Assembly (NCBI GenBank): GCA_900541965.1
Contig: UQLN01000014.1
Location: forward strand, 1-64,000
Source of the DNA: an uncultured Parabacteroides sp.
GTDB lineage: Bacteria > Bacteroidota > Bacteroidia > Bacteroidales > Tannerellaceae
Reading direction: 5' to 3'
DNA: 64,000 nt
A model generated the notes under the pieces. The model was not told the origin of the DNA. It saw only the letters and a list, made by a program, of their open reading frames with translations, and ran no database searches. Shown piece after piece: positions 53,561 through 61,881 of this stretch (position 1 is its first letter; every line of letters begins with the position of its first letter). The position numbers were made by a program, and so were the translations under genes.

Positions 53561-55825
53561 TTAATTAGTTACAGGTTTGCCTTCGCTCAGCCGGAGTACT
53601 TTTTCATGTTCGCCTACAATCCAGACAATATCGCCTTCCATGAATACGGTGGTCGGCTCGGGATTTTTGATGGAGGTAGCGCCTCTTTCTATACCGATAA
53701 CGAGGCAGGCTGCCTTATCTCTGATTCCGGATTCCAGAATGGTCCGTCCAATCAGATGTGAACCTTCTGCTATAAAGAACTGCTCGATGTTTACTTCTTT
53801 GGATTCCTGAATGGAAAGCTGCTGGCTTCTATACCGTTCTTCAAGATATTTGCGGAAATGTTCCAGGTCGCTGTCAGCACCTACTACAACCAGTTTATCG
53901 AAGGGATATAACCGTTCCGAACCTCCGGGGATATTGATACGCCGGTTTCCCCGGATAATGGTGACTACATTCACATTGCATTTCTGCCGGAAATTGAGTT
54001 CCTTCAATGTTTTGCCCATACTGGGTGAATTTTGTTTTACTTCAAAGTCGGCAAGGTGAAGGTCGCGTTCCAGCATATGGTTGGCAAAACGTTGGTTGAT
54101 AGGGGCATTCTTTTCTTTTTCCAGTTCGCGTGCCGTCAGGTTGGTGAAGAAATGGCGCTCCATAAGGATGGACTGTTTCTTAAGCCGCTTGGAAAATATG
54201 ACAATGGCTATTACCGAGCCTGCGATAGCCAGCATAATACCGGCGGCAATATTCAGCAATTTGGCAACGGGCAACATCACAAGCCCGATACATAGTATGA
54301 TACGTAATATAATCAAAGAAACCAAAGGACCCCGGTTGTATTTGTTATCCTGCCATAATTGCTGGAATTCTGCGGAATGGTTCTTCTTCATCATAATGGC
54401 ACGCAGCATCGGTGCAATAAGTAGCAATATGATGAGAAGCGATAGAATATTCCCTTGGATGCCATGTATTTCCTTTGTGATAACAGGCGAGATGAATTGA
54501 AGCCAGATAAATATCAGTACCAGGGTGACGGCAGTGTAGGTGCCGACAATGCGAAGAAGGGCTTTCAGCAGCTTGTTCCAGGCGCTTTTTTGCCGGATGG
54601 TATTGGAACCGGATGAGTACCGTTCGATAAACTTCCTCCACGATACCGGAATAATACGGTCGGCAACCCGGAATGCGGGTTCTGCTACCCGTATCATGTA
54701 AGGAGTGAAGAATGTGGTGATGACAGATACGGCGACAACAATCGGATACAGGAAGTTGCTGGTTACGCCAAGCGTCAGTCCTAATGATGCGATGATAAAG
54801 GCAAATTCTCCGATTTGAGCCAGTGAGAAACCGGACTGTATGGAGACTTTAAGGGATTGTCCGGATAGGAGCACCCCGAAACTTGCAAATATGATTTGCC
54901 CTGCCATTACGACAACGGTCAGGATTAAAATCGGAATCTTATATTGCCAGAGCAATGCCGGGTCTATTAGCATACCGACGGAGACGAAGAAAATAGCTCC
55001 GAACAAGTCTTTCACCGGTTTAATCAGGTGGTCTATATGTTCCGCTTCAATTGTTTCTGCAAGGATAGACCCCATGACGAAAGCTCCCAATGCCGATGAG
55101 AAACCGGCTTTTGTCGCAATCATAACCATTCCCAGGCATAGGCCGAGGCTGACAATCAGCAATGTCTCGTCATTCAGTAATTTCTTTGCTTTCTTAAGGA
55201 AAGAGGGGATAAGGTAAATGCCTATTACAAAACAGAAAAGCAGGAATACTCCGAGTTTGACCACACTGTTCAGCAACTCCATGCCTTCTACATGTTTACT
55301 GACAGCCAGAGTGGAAAGCAATACCATCAGTAAAACGGCGAAAAGGTCTTCTACAACCAATATGCCGAAGACAACCCCGGCAAAGCGTTGGTTTCGTAAG
55401 CCCAAGTCGTCGAATGCTTTAAATATGATGGTAGTGGAAGACATGGAGAGCATTCCTCCGAGAAAGATGCTGTTCATATGTCCCCAACCCAGCAGAAGCC
55501 CGATGCTGTACCCGAACGTCATCATCCCGATTACAACCGTGATGGCTCCGATAACGGCTGTACCGCCCACTTTCATTAGTTTCTTGAAACTGAAATCGAG
55601 TCCTAAGGCAAACAGGAGGAATATAACACCTATATCCGCCCAGATCCGGATACTTTCGACGTCTGTTACTGTCGGTATTTGTTCGATGGAGGGGCCGGCA
55701 AGGATACCGGCTACAATATACCCGAGGACAACCGGTTGCTTCAGTTTCTTGAAAAGCAAAGTGACCAGTCCGGCAGAAATCAGAATCACTGCCAGGTCCG
55801 AGATGAGTGTAGGTATCTGAGACAT
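53561..55825 (-). CDS. monovalent cation:proton antiporter-2 family protein with two RCK_C (TrkA-C) domains
   Basis: A KefB-like membrane transporter (754 residues), probably K+/H+ or Na+/H+. The first 390 residues hold about twelve helices (ILISAGLVTLLFKKLKQPVVLGYIVAG, then DIGVIFLLFALGLDFSFKKL). A second membrane bundle lies at about 420-570. It ends in two TrkA-C-type ligand domains (GKTLKELNFRQKCNVNVV, GRTILESGIRDKAACLVI). The nucleotide-binding RCK_N domain usual in KefB is absent. It is divergent from the AlbA_2 gene and leads into kdsB. Confidence 0.87.
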   Translation of the reverse strand: MSQIPTLISDLAVILISAGLVTLLFKKLKQPVVLGYIVAGILAGPSIEQIPTVTDVESIRIWADIGVIFLLFALGLDFSFKKLMKVGGTAVIGAITVVIGMMTFGYSIGLLLGWGHMNSIFLGGMLSMSSTTIIFKAFDDLGLRNQRFAGVVFGILVVEDLFAVLLMVLLSTLAVSKHVEGMELLNSVVKLGVFLLFCFVIGIYLIPSFLKKAKKLLNDETLLIVSLGLCLGMVMIATKAGFSSALGAFVMGSILAETIEAEHIDHLIKPVKDLFGAIFFVSVGMLIDPALLWQYKIPILILTVVVMAGQIIFASFGVLLSGQSLKVSIQSGFSLAQIGEFAFIIASLGLTLGVTSNFLYPIVVAVSVITTFFTPYMIRVAEPAFRVADRIIPVSWRKFIERYSSGSNTIRQKSAWNKLLKALLRIVGTYTAVTLVLIFIWLQFISPVITKEIHGIQGNILSLLIILLLIAPMLRAIMMKKNHSAEFQQLWQDNKYNRGPLVSLIILRIILCIGLVMLPVAKLLNIAAGIMLAIAGSVIAIVIFSKRLKKQSILMERHFFTNLTARELEKEKNAPINQRFANHMLERDLHLADFEVKQNSPSMGKTLKELNFRQKCNVNVVTIIRGNRRINIPGGSERLYPFDKLVVVGADSDLEHFRKYLEERYRSQQLSIQESKEVNIEQFFIAEGSHLIGRTILESGIRDKAACLVIGIERGATSIKNPEPTTVFMEGDIVWIVGEHEKVLRLSEGKPVTN

Positions 55826-55843
55826 GCTTTCGTTGTTTTTCTG

Positions 55844-55874
55844 TTGGCAAAGTTATGTATTTATTTTAATTTTG
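55844..55874 (+). promoter_or_regulatory. promoter of the AlbA_2 gene
   Basis: TTG at 55844-55846, 20 bases, then TAATTTTG at 55867-55874, followed by T. The consensus fits and the ATG at 55896 lies 22 bases downstream. It supports that start and not the earlier one at 55824. Confidence 0.7.
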
Positions 55875-55895
55875 TCCGACAAACAATCTGCCAAA

Positions 55896-56546
55896 ATGAA
55901 GAAGAAACATCCGATAGAAGCGTTGATAGAGCAGGGAGAACACCAGCAACTGGATTTTAAGTTTGAAGTGAGCGACAGTAAGAAGATTGCCCGTACATTA
56001 AGTGCATTTGCCAATACGGACGGCGGCCGGTTGCTGATAGGTGTGAAAGATAATGGAAATATATCCGGTGTCCGCAGTGAAGAAGAATATTATATGATAG
56101 AGGCAGCTTCGAAAATGTATACCCGTCCGGAAGTCCCGTTCGAAGCAACCCGTTGGGATATAAACGGCAAAACGGTTCTGGAGGTTTATATAGCCCCCAG
56201 TCCGGATAAACCGCATTCCGCTCCTGATAAAGACGATAAATATAAGGCGTATATCCGTGTAGCGGACGAAAATATATTAGCGAATGATGTATTGGTACTT
56301 GCCTGGCAGAAGAAACATAAACAAACCGGTACGCTCCTTAAAATAAGCAAGCCGGTGGAAAGCCTGTTCGCTTATCTGGAAAATCATCCGTTTATCAATA
56401 TCAGCCAGTTTTGCCGCGTCGGCAGAATCAATCATTATGTGGCACGTAGTATATTGAGCGACCTGCTTGCAATCAGTGCCTTGCAATATGTGGTTGTAGA
56501 CAAGCGCATCATGTATAAGCGGGTCCCGGAAACATTGCAGGCCTGA
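55896..56546 (+). CDS. AlbA_2/Schlafen-like domain protein
   Basis: A cytoplasmic protein of 216 residues. The N-terminal putative nucleic-acid-binding domain has LDFKFEVSDSKKIARTLSAFANTDGGRLLIGVKDNGNISG, the pattern of AlbA_2 proteins. The last 70 residues (FINISQFCRVGRINHYVARSILSDLLAI) look like a winged-helix. ATG 55896 is chosen from the promoter position. It may be a transcription regulator, but its target is not known. It converges on the NfeD gene with a 9-base gap and no obvious terminator. Confidence 0.78.
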   Translation: MKKKHPIEALIEQGEHQQLDFKFEVSDSKKIARTLSAFANTDGGRLLIGVKDNGNISGVRSEEEYYMIEAASKMYTRPEVPFEATRWDINGKTVLEVYIAPSPDKPHSAPDKDDKYKAYIRVADENILANDVLVLAWQKKHKQTGTLLKISKPVESLFAYLENHPFINISQFCRVGRINHYVARSILSDLLAISALQYVVVDKRIMYKRVPETLQA

Positions 56547-56555
56547 GAGGGGGCT

Positions 56556-57935
56556 TTATTCCCCCTCGACATACACTTGTGCGTTTTCAAAACGGATGAC
56601 TTTGATTTTTTCCCCTTTCTCGATAAATCCGGATTCGGATACGGCATCGTAAAATTCTCCGTCTATAATCACTTTGCCGGAAAGGCGCAATACGGTTGCC
56701 GCTATGCCTTCTTTTCCTATTAATGAAGACAGGTCGGGACTTGAAATCGCATCTTCGAGGTCCTTGTTCAATGCAACTTTCCGGAAGATACCCCGGTGTC
56801 CTATCTTATTGGAAAGCCATATGACCAGTACGAAGCCGAGAACCAGGCCGATTAACACAATAAAGACCGCTTCACCTAAATCTTTCCCGCTGACCTGTTC
56901 GAAATCAAAATCCTTGTTGTCCAGCAAGCTCATAGTCAATCCGCCTACCACCAGGACTATGCCACTTATGCCCGCCACTCCGAAGCCGGGTATGACGAAT
57001 ATTTCTGCTGCAATCAACAGGACGCCAATGATGAAAATTAAAATTTCCCAGTTCGCCGCAAGTCCGTCGAGATATAAAGGAGCGAAATAAAGGATGGCGG
57101 CAACTAAAGCGGCAGCCGATGGGAAGCCTAATCCCGGAGTCTGCATCTCAAAATAAATGCCTCCTATAATAATGATAATAAGCAGGGACTGGAGGACAGG
57201 ACTCATTAAAAAGCCTTTCATGTCATCGTACCAGCTTGGCTGGTAGGTTTTCATTTGGTAATCTTTGTATCCGATATATTGGGTAATCACTTCGTCCGGC
57301 GTTTCGGCTATGCCGTCGCAATATCCCCATTTCAGGGCTTCTTCGGCTGTAAGGGTCAGTACTTTTCCCGTATCGACCAGATTCGGTATTACAATACGTT
57401 CGTCGACCATCGCTTCGGCAATTTTCGGATCGCGTATCCATTTATAGGTCGTATCCCTTCCTTGTATAATCGTGTCCTTTCCATGGGCTTCGGCAGTAGA
57501 ACGCATCATCGACCGCATATAGGACTGGTATTTGTCGGGCATGGCACTGCCTGTCTGGTTTACGACGGTTGCAGCCCCAATATTCGCCCCTTTTCTCATA
57601 AATATTTTTTTACCGGCGATAGAGATAAGTGCTCCCGCCGAAGCTGCATTATTGTCAATGAATATATAAACAGGGATAGGATTATATAAAATTGCAGTAC
57701 GCATGGAGTCGGCTGCATCTACCTGCCCGCCATATGTGTTCAGGTGGATCAGTATGGCATCGGCTTTCAGCGAATCGGCTTCCGATAATCCGTTACGCAG
57801 ATAGATTCGTGTTGTGTTGTCTATCTCTTTTTGTATATTTATCTTGTAAACTAAAGGCTGGTCTTTTGCTACTGACATAAAGGAGGTTAGCAGTAGCATC
57901 ATGATCATAGGGAGGAACGCGTGTTGTTTTGTCAT
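56556..57935 (-). CDS. NfeD-family membrane protein with ClpP-class serine protease domain
   Basis: Long-form NfeD protein (459 residues) of membrane quality control. A signal/anchor (AFLPMIMMLLLTSFMSVAK) precedes a periplasmic ClpP-like domain, with the serine in DNNAASAGALISIAGKKI and a likely lysine in AEEALKWGYCDG. About five membrane helices follow (LLIIIIIGGIYFEMQTPGLGFP and onward). A C-terminal OB-fold ends the protein (EGIAATVLRLSGKVIIDGEFY). The partner stomatin gene is not in the window. Confidence 0.92.
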   Translation of the reverse strand: MTKQHAFLPMIMMLLLTSFMSVAKDQPLVYKINIQKEIDNTTRIYLRNGLSEADSLKADAILIHLNTYGGQVDAADSMRTAILYNPIPVYIFIDNNAASAGALISIAGKKIFMRKGANIGAATVVNQTGSAMPDKYQSYMRSMMRSTAEAHGKDTIIQGRDTTYKWIRDPKIAEAMVDERIVIPNLVDTGKVLTLTAEEALKWGYCDGIAETPDEVITQYIGYKDYQMKTYQPSWYDDMKGFLMSPVLQSLLIIIIIGGIYFEMQTPGLGFPSAAALVAAILYFAPLYLDGLAANWEILIFIIGVLLIAAEIFVIPGFGVAGISGIVLVVGGLTMSLLDNKDFDFEQVSGKDLGEAVFIVLIGLVLGFVLVIWLSNKIGHRGIFRKVALNKDLEDAISSPDLSSLIGKEGIAATVLRLSGKVIIDGEFYDAVSESGFIEKGEKIKVIRFENAQVYVEGE

Positions 57936-58123
57936 GTTACTTTTTCTTTATAATAAATGTACTTGATTTCAAATTATAACTTGTTGTTGTAAATTCTGTA
58001 ATTATGACCGTTCGAAAACTTGTAAATGTCGCTCATTTTCAGTTTGATTTGTTATAAATATATTAAGTTACGATTTTTAATATTAATAATCCTCAAACAA
58101 GGTAGAAATTAAAATATTCTTGC

Positions 58124-58131
58124 TACATTTG
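58124..58131 (+). promoter_or_regulatory. -7 box for the ECF sigma gene at 58198
   Basis: TACATTTG followed by T, 66 bases before the ATG; a -33 element is unclear. In the rest of the 57936-58197 gap nothing is seen. Confidence 0.5.
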
Positions 58132-58197
58132 TGATGTCCTTCAACTGAAAAATGAAAGATATTAACCGGTATTAACCTTCATAAAAAACAACTTAGT

Positions 58198-58707
58198 ATG
58201 AATGCTTTGCAATTTCAGAAAAAATTATTGAGCATGCAAGAAAATATGATGAATTTTGCTTTAATGCTCACAGCGAATCGGGATGATGCGCAGGATTTGA
58301 TGCAAGATACAACTCTCAAAGTTTTAGATAATCAAGAAAAGTTTGTTGATAACATTAATTTTAAGGGCTGGGTCTTGACCGTAATGCGCAATATCTTTAT
58401 AAACAATTATCATAAGATTGTGCGCACACAAACAGTAGTCGATCAAGGCGTTGATCTATACAACTTGGATATTGTAAATGACTCGGGTTTTGATTCTCCT
58501 GACGGAGCTTATCAAATCAAGGAAATAACGAAAGCGATTAACAGTCTGAATGATGAACTTAAGATTCCGTTTTCAATGTTTCTGAGTGGTTATAAGTATA
58601 ATGAAATAGCTGATAAACTATGTGTGCCTCTGGGTACGGTAAAGAGCCGTATATTCTTTGCCCGTCAAGAGTTACAAAAAGTTTTGAAAGATTTTCATCA
58701 GGGATAA
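58198..58707 (+). CDS. ECF-type RNA polymerase sigma factor
   Basis: Sigma-70 family regulator (169 residues). Region 2 is seen as NRDDAQDLMQDTTLKVLDNQ and WVLTVMRNIFINNYHK; region 4 is LCVPLGTVKSRIFFARQEL. No anti-sigma gene follows; a strong terminator and then threonine aldolase do. It therefore differs from the SusCD-linked sigma at 3905 and probably serves a general stress or envelope response. The target genes cannot be told. Confidence 0.92.
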   Translation: MNALQFQKKLLSMQENMMNFALMLTANRDDAQDLMQDTTLKVLDNQEKFVDNINFKGWVLTVMRNIFINNYHKIVRTQTVVDQGVDLYNLDIVNDSGFDSPDGAYQIKEITKAINSLNDELKIPFSMFLSGYKYNEIADKLCVPLGTVKSRIFFARQELQKVLKDFHQG

Positions 58708-58733
58708 ACCTTTATTAAAAATTATATAATACG

Positions 58734-58771
58734 AAAAAGCGGGAATGTCCGGAAGGATATTTCCGCTTTTT
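58734..58771 (+). terminator. terminator after the sigma gene
   Basis: Arms 58734-58750 (AAAAAGCGGGAATGTCC) and 58755-58771 (GGATATTTCCGCTTTTT) pair with two mismatches around GGAA, followed by more T. Confidence 0.85.
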
Positions 58772-58810
58772 TTAGTTTCGTAAATACAAGATACTTAAAG
58801 AATAAATCGT

Positions 58811-58818
58811 TACTTTTG
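58811..58818 (+). promoter_or_regulatory. -7 box for ltaE
   Basis: TACTTTTG, 21 bases before the ATG at 58839. The leader would be very short. No -33 TTTG at the right distance. Confidence 0.45.
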
Positions 58819-58838
58819 GCGCAAAATTCGGAAAAACA

Positions 58839-59858
58839 ATGAGAAGTTTTGCAAGTGACAACAATTCAGGGGTGCATCCTCTGGTTTTAGAAGCTGTGAT
58901 AAAGGCCAACGATAACCATGCGGTAGGTTATGGAGACGACCCCTGGACGGAGGCTGCTACAGCTAAGATAAAAGAAGTGTTTGGTGATGAAGCATCGCCT
59001 TTTTTGGTTTTTAACGGAACCGGTGCAAATTCAGTGGCATTGCAGGCTGTTACCCGCCCGTTTAATAGTATATTATGTGCTGAAACAGCTCATATAAACG
59101 TGGATGAGTGCGGAGCCCCGGCAAGAATGACAGGGTGTGCGGTGGTTCCGATTGCTACCCGGGATGGAAAACTTACGCCTGAGCTGATTCGCCCGCATCT
59201 TCACAATTTCGGTTTTTGCCATCATTCGCAGCCGAAAGTTGTTTATATTTCCCAGGTTTCCGAATTAGGTACAGTGTATACGATAGAAGAGGTGAAAGCA
59301 ATAGCTGATTTACTTCATTCTTACAATATGTATCTGCATATGGATGGCGCCCGCCTGGCCAATGCCTGTGTGTTCCTGAATTGTTCCATGAAAGAAGTAA
59401 CAGTGGATGCCGGAGTGGATATCCTGAGCTTCGGCGGTACCAAGAACGGGATGATGATGGGAGAAGCTGTTGTTTCTTTCCATCCTGAAATTACTGAAAA
59501 CCTTCAATATTACAGGAAACAGTCAGCCCAGTTGGCATCAAAGCTCCGTTATCTTTCCTGCCAGTTTATTCCTTATCTTGAAAACAATCTTTGGCAGGAA
59601 AATGCCCGGAAAGCAAATCGCATGGCTCTTAAACTGGTGGATGTGTTGAAACAATATCCGCAAATCAAATTTACACAAAAGATAGAATCCAACCAGATCT
59701 TCTTTACGATTCCTGCCGGGCAGAGAAAGAAATTGCAGGAAAAGTATTTCTTCTATATGTGGAACGAAGGGGCGGATGAAGCGCGTCTGGTGACTTCCTG
59801 GGATACGTCGGATGAAGATATCGCTGCGATAGAACAAACTCTTAAAGAGATATTCTGA
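58839..59858 (+). CDS. ltaE: low-specificity L-threonine aldolase
   Basis: PLP enzyme that splits threonine (and allo-threonine) to glycine and acetaldehyde. The 339 residues include the family start FASDNNSGVHPLVLEAV, the pyridine-binding aspartate in HMDGARLANA and the PLP lysine in LSFGGTKNGMMMGEAVV. DEARLVTSWDTSDEDIAAI is the C-terminal mark. It lies between two terminator/promoter units and appears to be a single-gene transcript. Confidence 0.93.
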   Translation: MRSFASDNNSGVHPLVLEAVIKANDNHAVGYGDDPWTEAATAKIKEVFGDEASPFLVFNGTGANSVALQAVTRPFNSILCAETAHINVDECGAPARMTGCAVVPIATRDGKLTPELIRPHLHNFGFCHHSQPKVVYISQVSELGTVYTIEEVKAIADLLHSYNMYLHMDGARLANACVFLNCSMKEVTVDAGVDILSFGGTKNGMMMGEAVVSFHPEITENLQYYRKQSAQLASKLRYLSCQFIPYLENNLWQENARKANRMALKLVDVLKQYPQIKFTQKIESNQIFFTIPAGQRKKLQEKYFFYMWNEGADEARLVTSWDTSDEDIAAIEQTLKEIF

Positions 59859-59921
59859 TTGTATACATAAGCTTTTGTTCTGAAAAGTTCGCGCAAAATT
59901 AATCATTTCCTCCTTTTTTAC

Positions 59922-59929
59922 TATTTTTG
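59922..59929 (+). promoter_or_regulatory. -7 box for the phosphatase fusion gene
   Basis: TATTTTTG followed by C, 30 bases before ATG 59960. It covers the TTG at 59927 where the longest frame would begin. Confidence 0.5.
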
Positions 59930-59959
59930 CCCTCTATTAATCAGATAGAAAATAGCTAT

Positions 59960-61819
59960 ATGAAACAGGTGTTTTTACTGGCAATGATTTTTACATTATT
60001 ATTGCCGGGAGGGAATATTTATTCCAAGAACAAGAGTGCCAGGGAGAAAAATACCCTGCGTATCATGAGTTACAATATTCGTAATGGTAGGGGAATGGAT
60101 GATCTGTCTGATTTTGAACGGACAGCGGATGCGATTAATAAGGCTTGTCCGGATGTGGTTGCCTTGCAGGAAATAGACAGTGTGACGGGACGCAGTGGTG
60201 GAATCGATGTTTTGCGTGAACTGGCCGAACGTACCCTGATGCATCGGGTTTATGCTCCGGCAATCCATTATGATGGCGGGAAGTATGGCATCGGCATGCT
60301 GAGCAAAGAAAAACCGGTAAATTTTCATACTGTTGCTTTGCCCGGCAGGGAGGAAGCCCGTACTTTACTGATTGTGGAATTTGAAAAGTATATCTATTGT
60401 TGTACCCATTTGTCGCTGACGGAAGAAGACCGTATGTTGTCTCTTCCCATCCTTTTCAAAGAGGCCGCAGCAGCGAATAAGCCGTTGTTCATAGCAGGAG
60501 ATATGAATGCACATCCGGATTCGGAGTTTATTCGTGCCTTGCAGGATAAGTTTATAATTTTGACAGATACCAAACAGTTTACTTTTCCGGCAGATAAACC
60601 GAATGAAACGATCGATTATATAGCAGCTTATGCAAAAGACTCAACAGCCTTTACGCGCATATCCTCCAAAGTTCTGGACGAACCGGCGGCTTCAGACCAC
60701 CGTCCGATAGTAACCGATATTATTTTCAAGCAACCTGCTTCTGAAATATTCCATACGGAGCCTTATTTGCAAAATCCGGTAGGAAATGGAATTACAGTTA
60801 TGTGGCAAACTACCGTACCGGCCTATAGTTGGGTGGAATACGGAACAGATAAAGAACATCTGACAAAAGCCAGGACGCTGGTAAACGGACAGGCTATTTG
60901 TAATAATCTGCAGCATAAAGTCCGCATAGAGAACCTGGAACCGGGTAAAACCTATTATTACCGTGTCTGCTCCGAAGAAATTATGCTTTATCAGGCTTAT
61001 AAGAAAATATTTGGTGAAACGGCAGTTTCCGAATTTCATACATTCACACTTCCCGACGCTTCAGATACGGATTTTACAGCGATCATTTTTAATGATTTAC
61101 ACAAGCATTCCGAAACTTTGCAGGCACTATATAAGCAAGTAAAAGATTTGAAATATGATTTTGTCGTTTTTAATGGCGATTGTATCGACGACCCGGCAGA
61201 CCACGAACAGGCCACCCGTTTCCTCAGCGAATTGAATGAAACAGTGGATGCGGCGGATGTCCCGGTATTTTATTTGCGTGGAAACCATGAAATCCGCAAT
61301 GCTTATTCTATCGGGCTGCGCGACTTATTCGATTATGTAGGAGGTAAGACCTATGGTGCATTCAATTGGGGGGATACCCGTATTGTCATGTTGGATTGCG
61401 GAGAAGACAAACCGGATAGCCATTGGGTATATTATGGATTGAATGATTTTACCGATTTGCGCCAGGCGCAGGTTGGTTTCCTGAAGGAAGAATTGGCATC
61501 CAAAGCATTTAAGAAAGCGAATAAACGTGTTCTGATTCATCATGTACCGGTTTATGGAAATACGGATGAATATAATCCTTGCCTGGATTTATGGGGTGGC
61601 TTGTTATCAAAGGCTCCGTTCAATGTGTGCCTGAGCGCTCATACTCACAGTTATGCCTATTTACCGAAAGGTTCGGCAGGAAATAATTATCCGGTAATAG
61701 TCGGAGGTGGATACCGTATGGGTGACGCAACAGTAATGGTATTACAGAAAAAGGGCAAGGAATTGAAATTGCGTGTGCTTAATACAAAAGGCGAAACTGT
61801 GCAGGAACTGGATTTGTAA
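59960..61819 (+). CDS. exported endonuclease/exonuclease/phosphatase fused to a purple-acid-type metallophosphoesterase
   Basis: An unusual two-enzyme protein (619 residues) with a signal peptide (MKQVFLLAMIFTLLLPGGNIYS). Residues about 30-255 form an EEP domain: RIMSYNIRNGRG, VVALQEIDSVTGR, FIAGDMNAHPDSEF and ASDHRPIVTDI. A fibronectin-like segment with VMWQTTVPAYSWVEYGTDKE and LEPGKTYYYRV follows (about 270-350). A metallophosphoesterase comes last (IFNDLHKH, VFNGDCIDDP, YLRGNHEIR, LIHHVPVYG, SAHTHSYAY). Both sets of metal ligands look complete. It may remove phosphate from host nucleotides, phosphosugars or lipids; the substrate is unknown. The start is set by the promoter box at 59922. 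Confidence 0.88.
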   Translation: MKQVFLLAMIFTLLLPGGNIYSKNKSAREKNTLRIMSYNIRNGRGMDDLSDFERTADAINKACPDVVALQEIDSVTGRSGGIDVLRELAERTLMHRVYAPAIHYDGGKYGIGMLSKEKPVNFHTVALPGREEARTLLIVEFEKYIYCCTHLSLTEEDRMLSLPILFKEAAAANKPLFIAGDMNAHPDSEFIRALQDKFIILTDTKQFTFPADKPNETIDYIAAYAKDSTAFTRISSKVLDEPAASDHRPIVTDIIFKQPASEIFHTEPYLQNPVGNGITVMWQTTVPAYSWVEYGTDKEHLTKARTLVNGQAICNNLQHKVRIENLEPGKTYYYRVCSEEIMLYQAYKKIFGETAVSEFHTFTLPDASDTDFTAIIFNDLHKHSETLQALYKQVKDLKYDFVVFNGDCIDDPADHEQATRFLSELNETVDAADVPVFYLRGNHEIRNAYSIGLRDLFDYVGGKTYGAFNWGDTRIVMLDCGEDKPDSHWVYYGLNDFTDLRQAQVGFLKEELASKAFKKANKRVLIHHVPVYGNTDEYNPCLDLWGGLLSKAPFNVCLSAHTHSYAYLPKGSAGNNYPVIVGGGYRMGDATVMVLQKKGKELKLRVLNTKGETVQELDL

Positions 61820-61881
61820 TTTTGAATAATAAACAAAAACGGCAATATCTTAAATTGATAAACAAATAATAGAAAACAGGT

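Noticed and set aside
61820..61881. Purine riboswitch before the xanthine permease
   Set aside because: The gap is only 62 bases, AT-rich and without the paired loops of that class.
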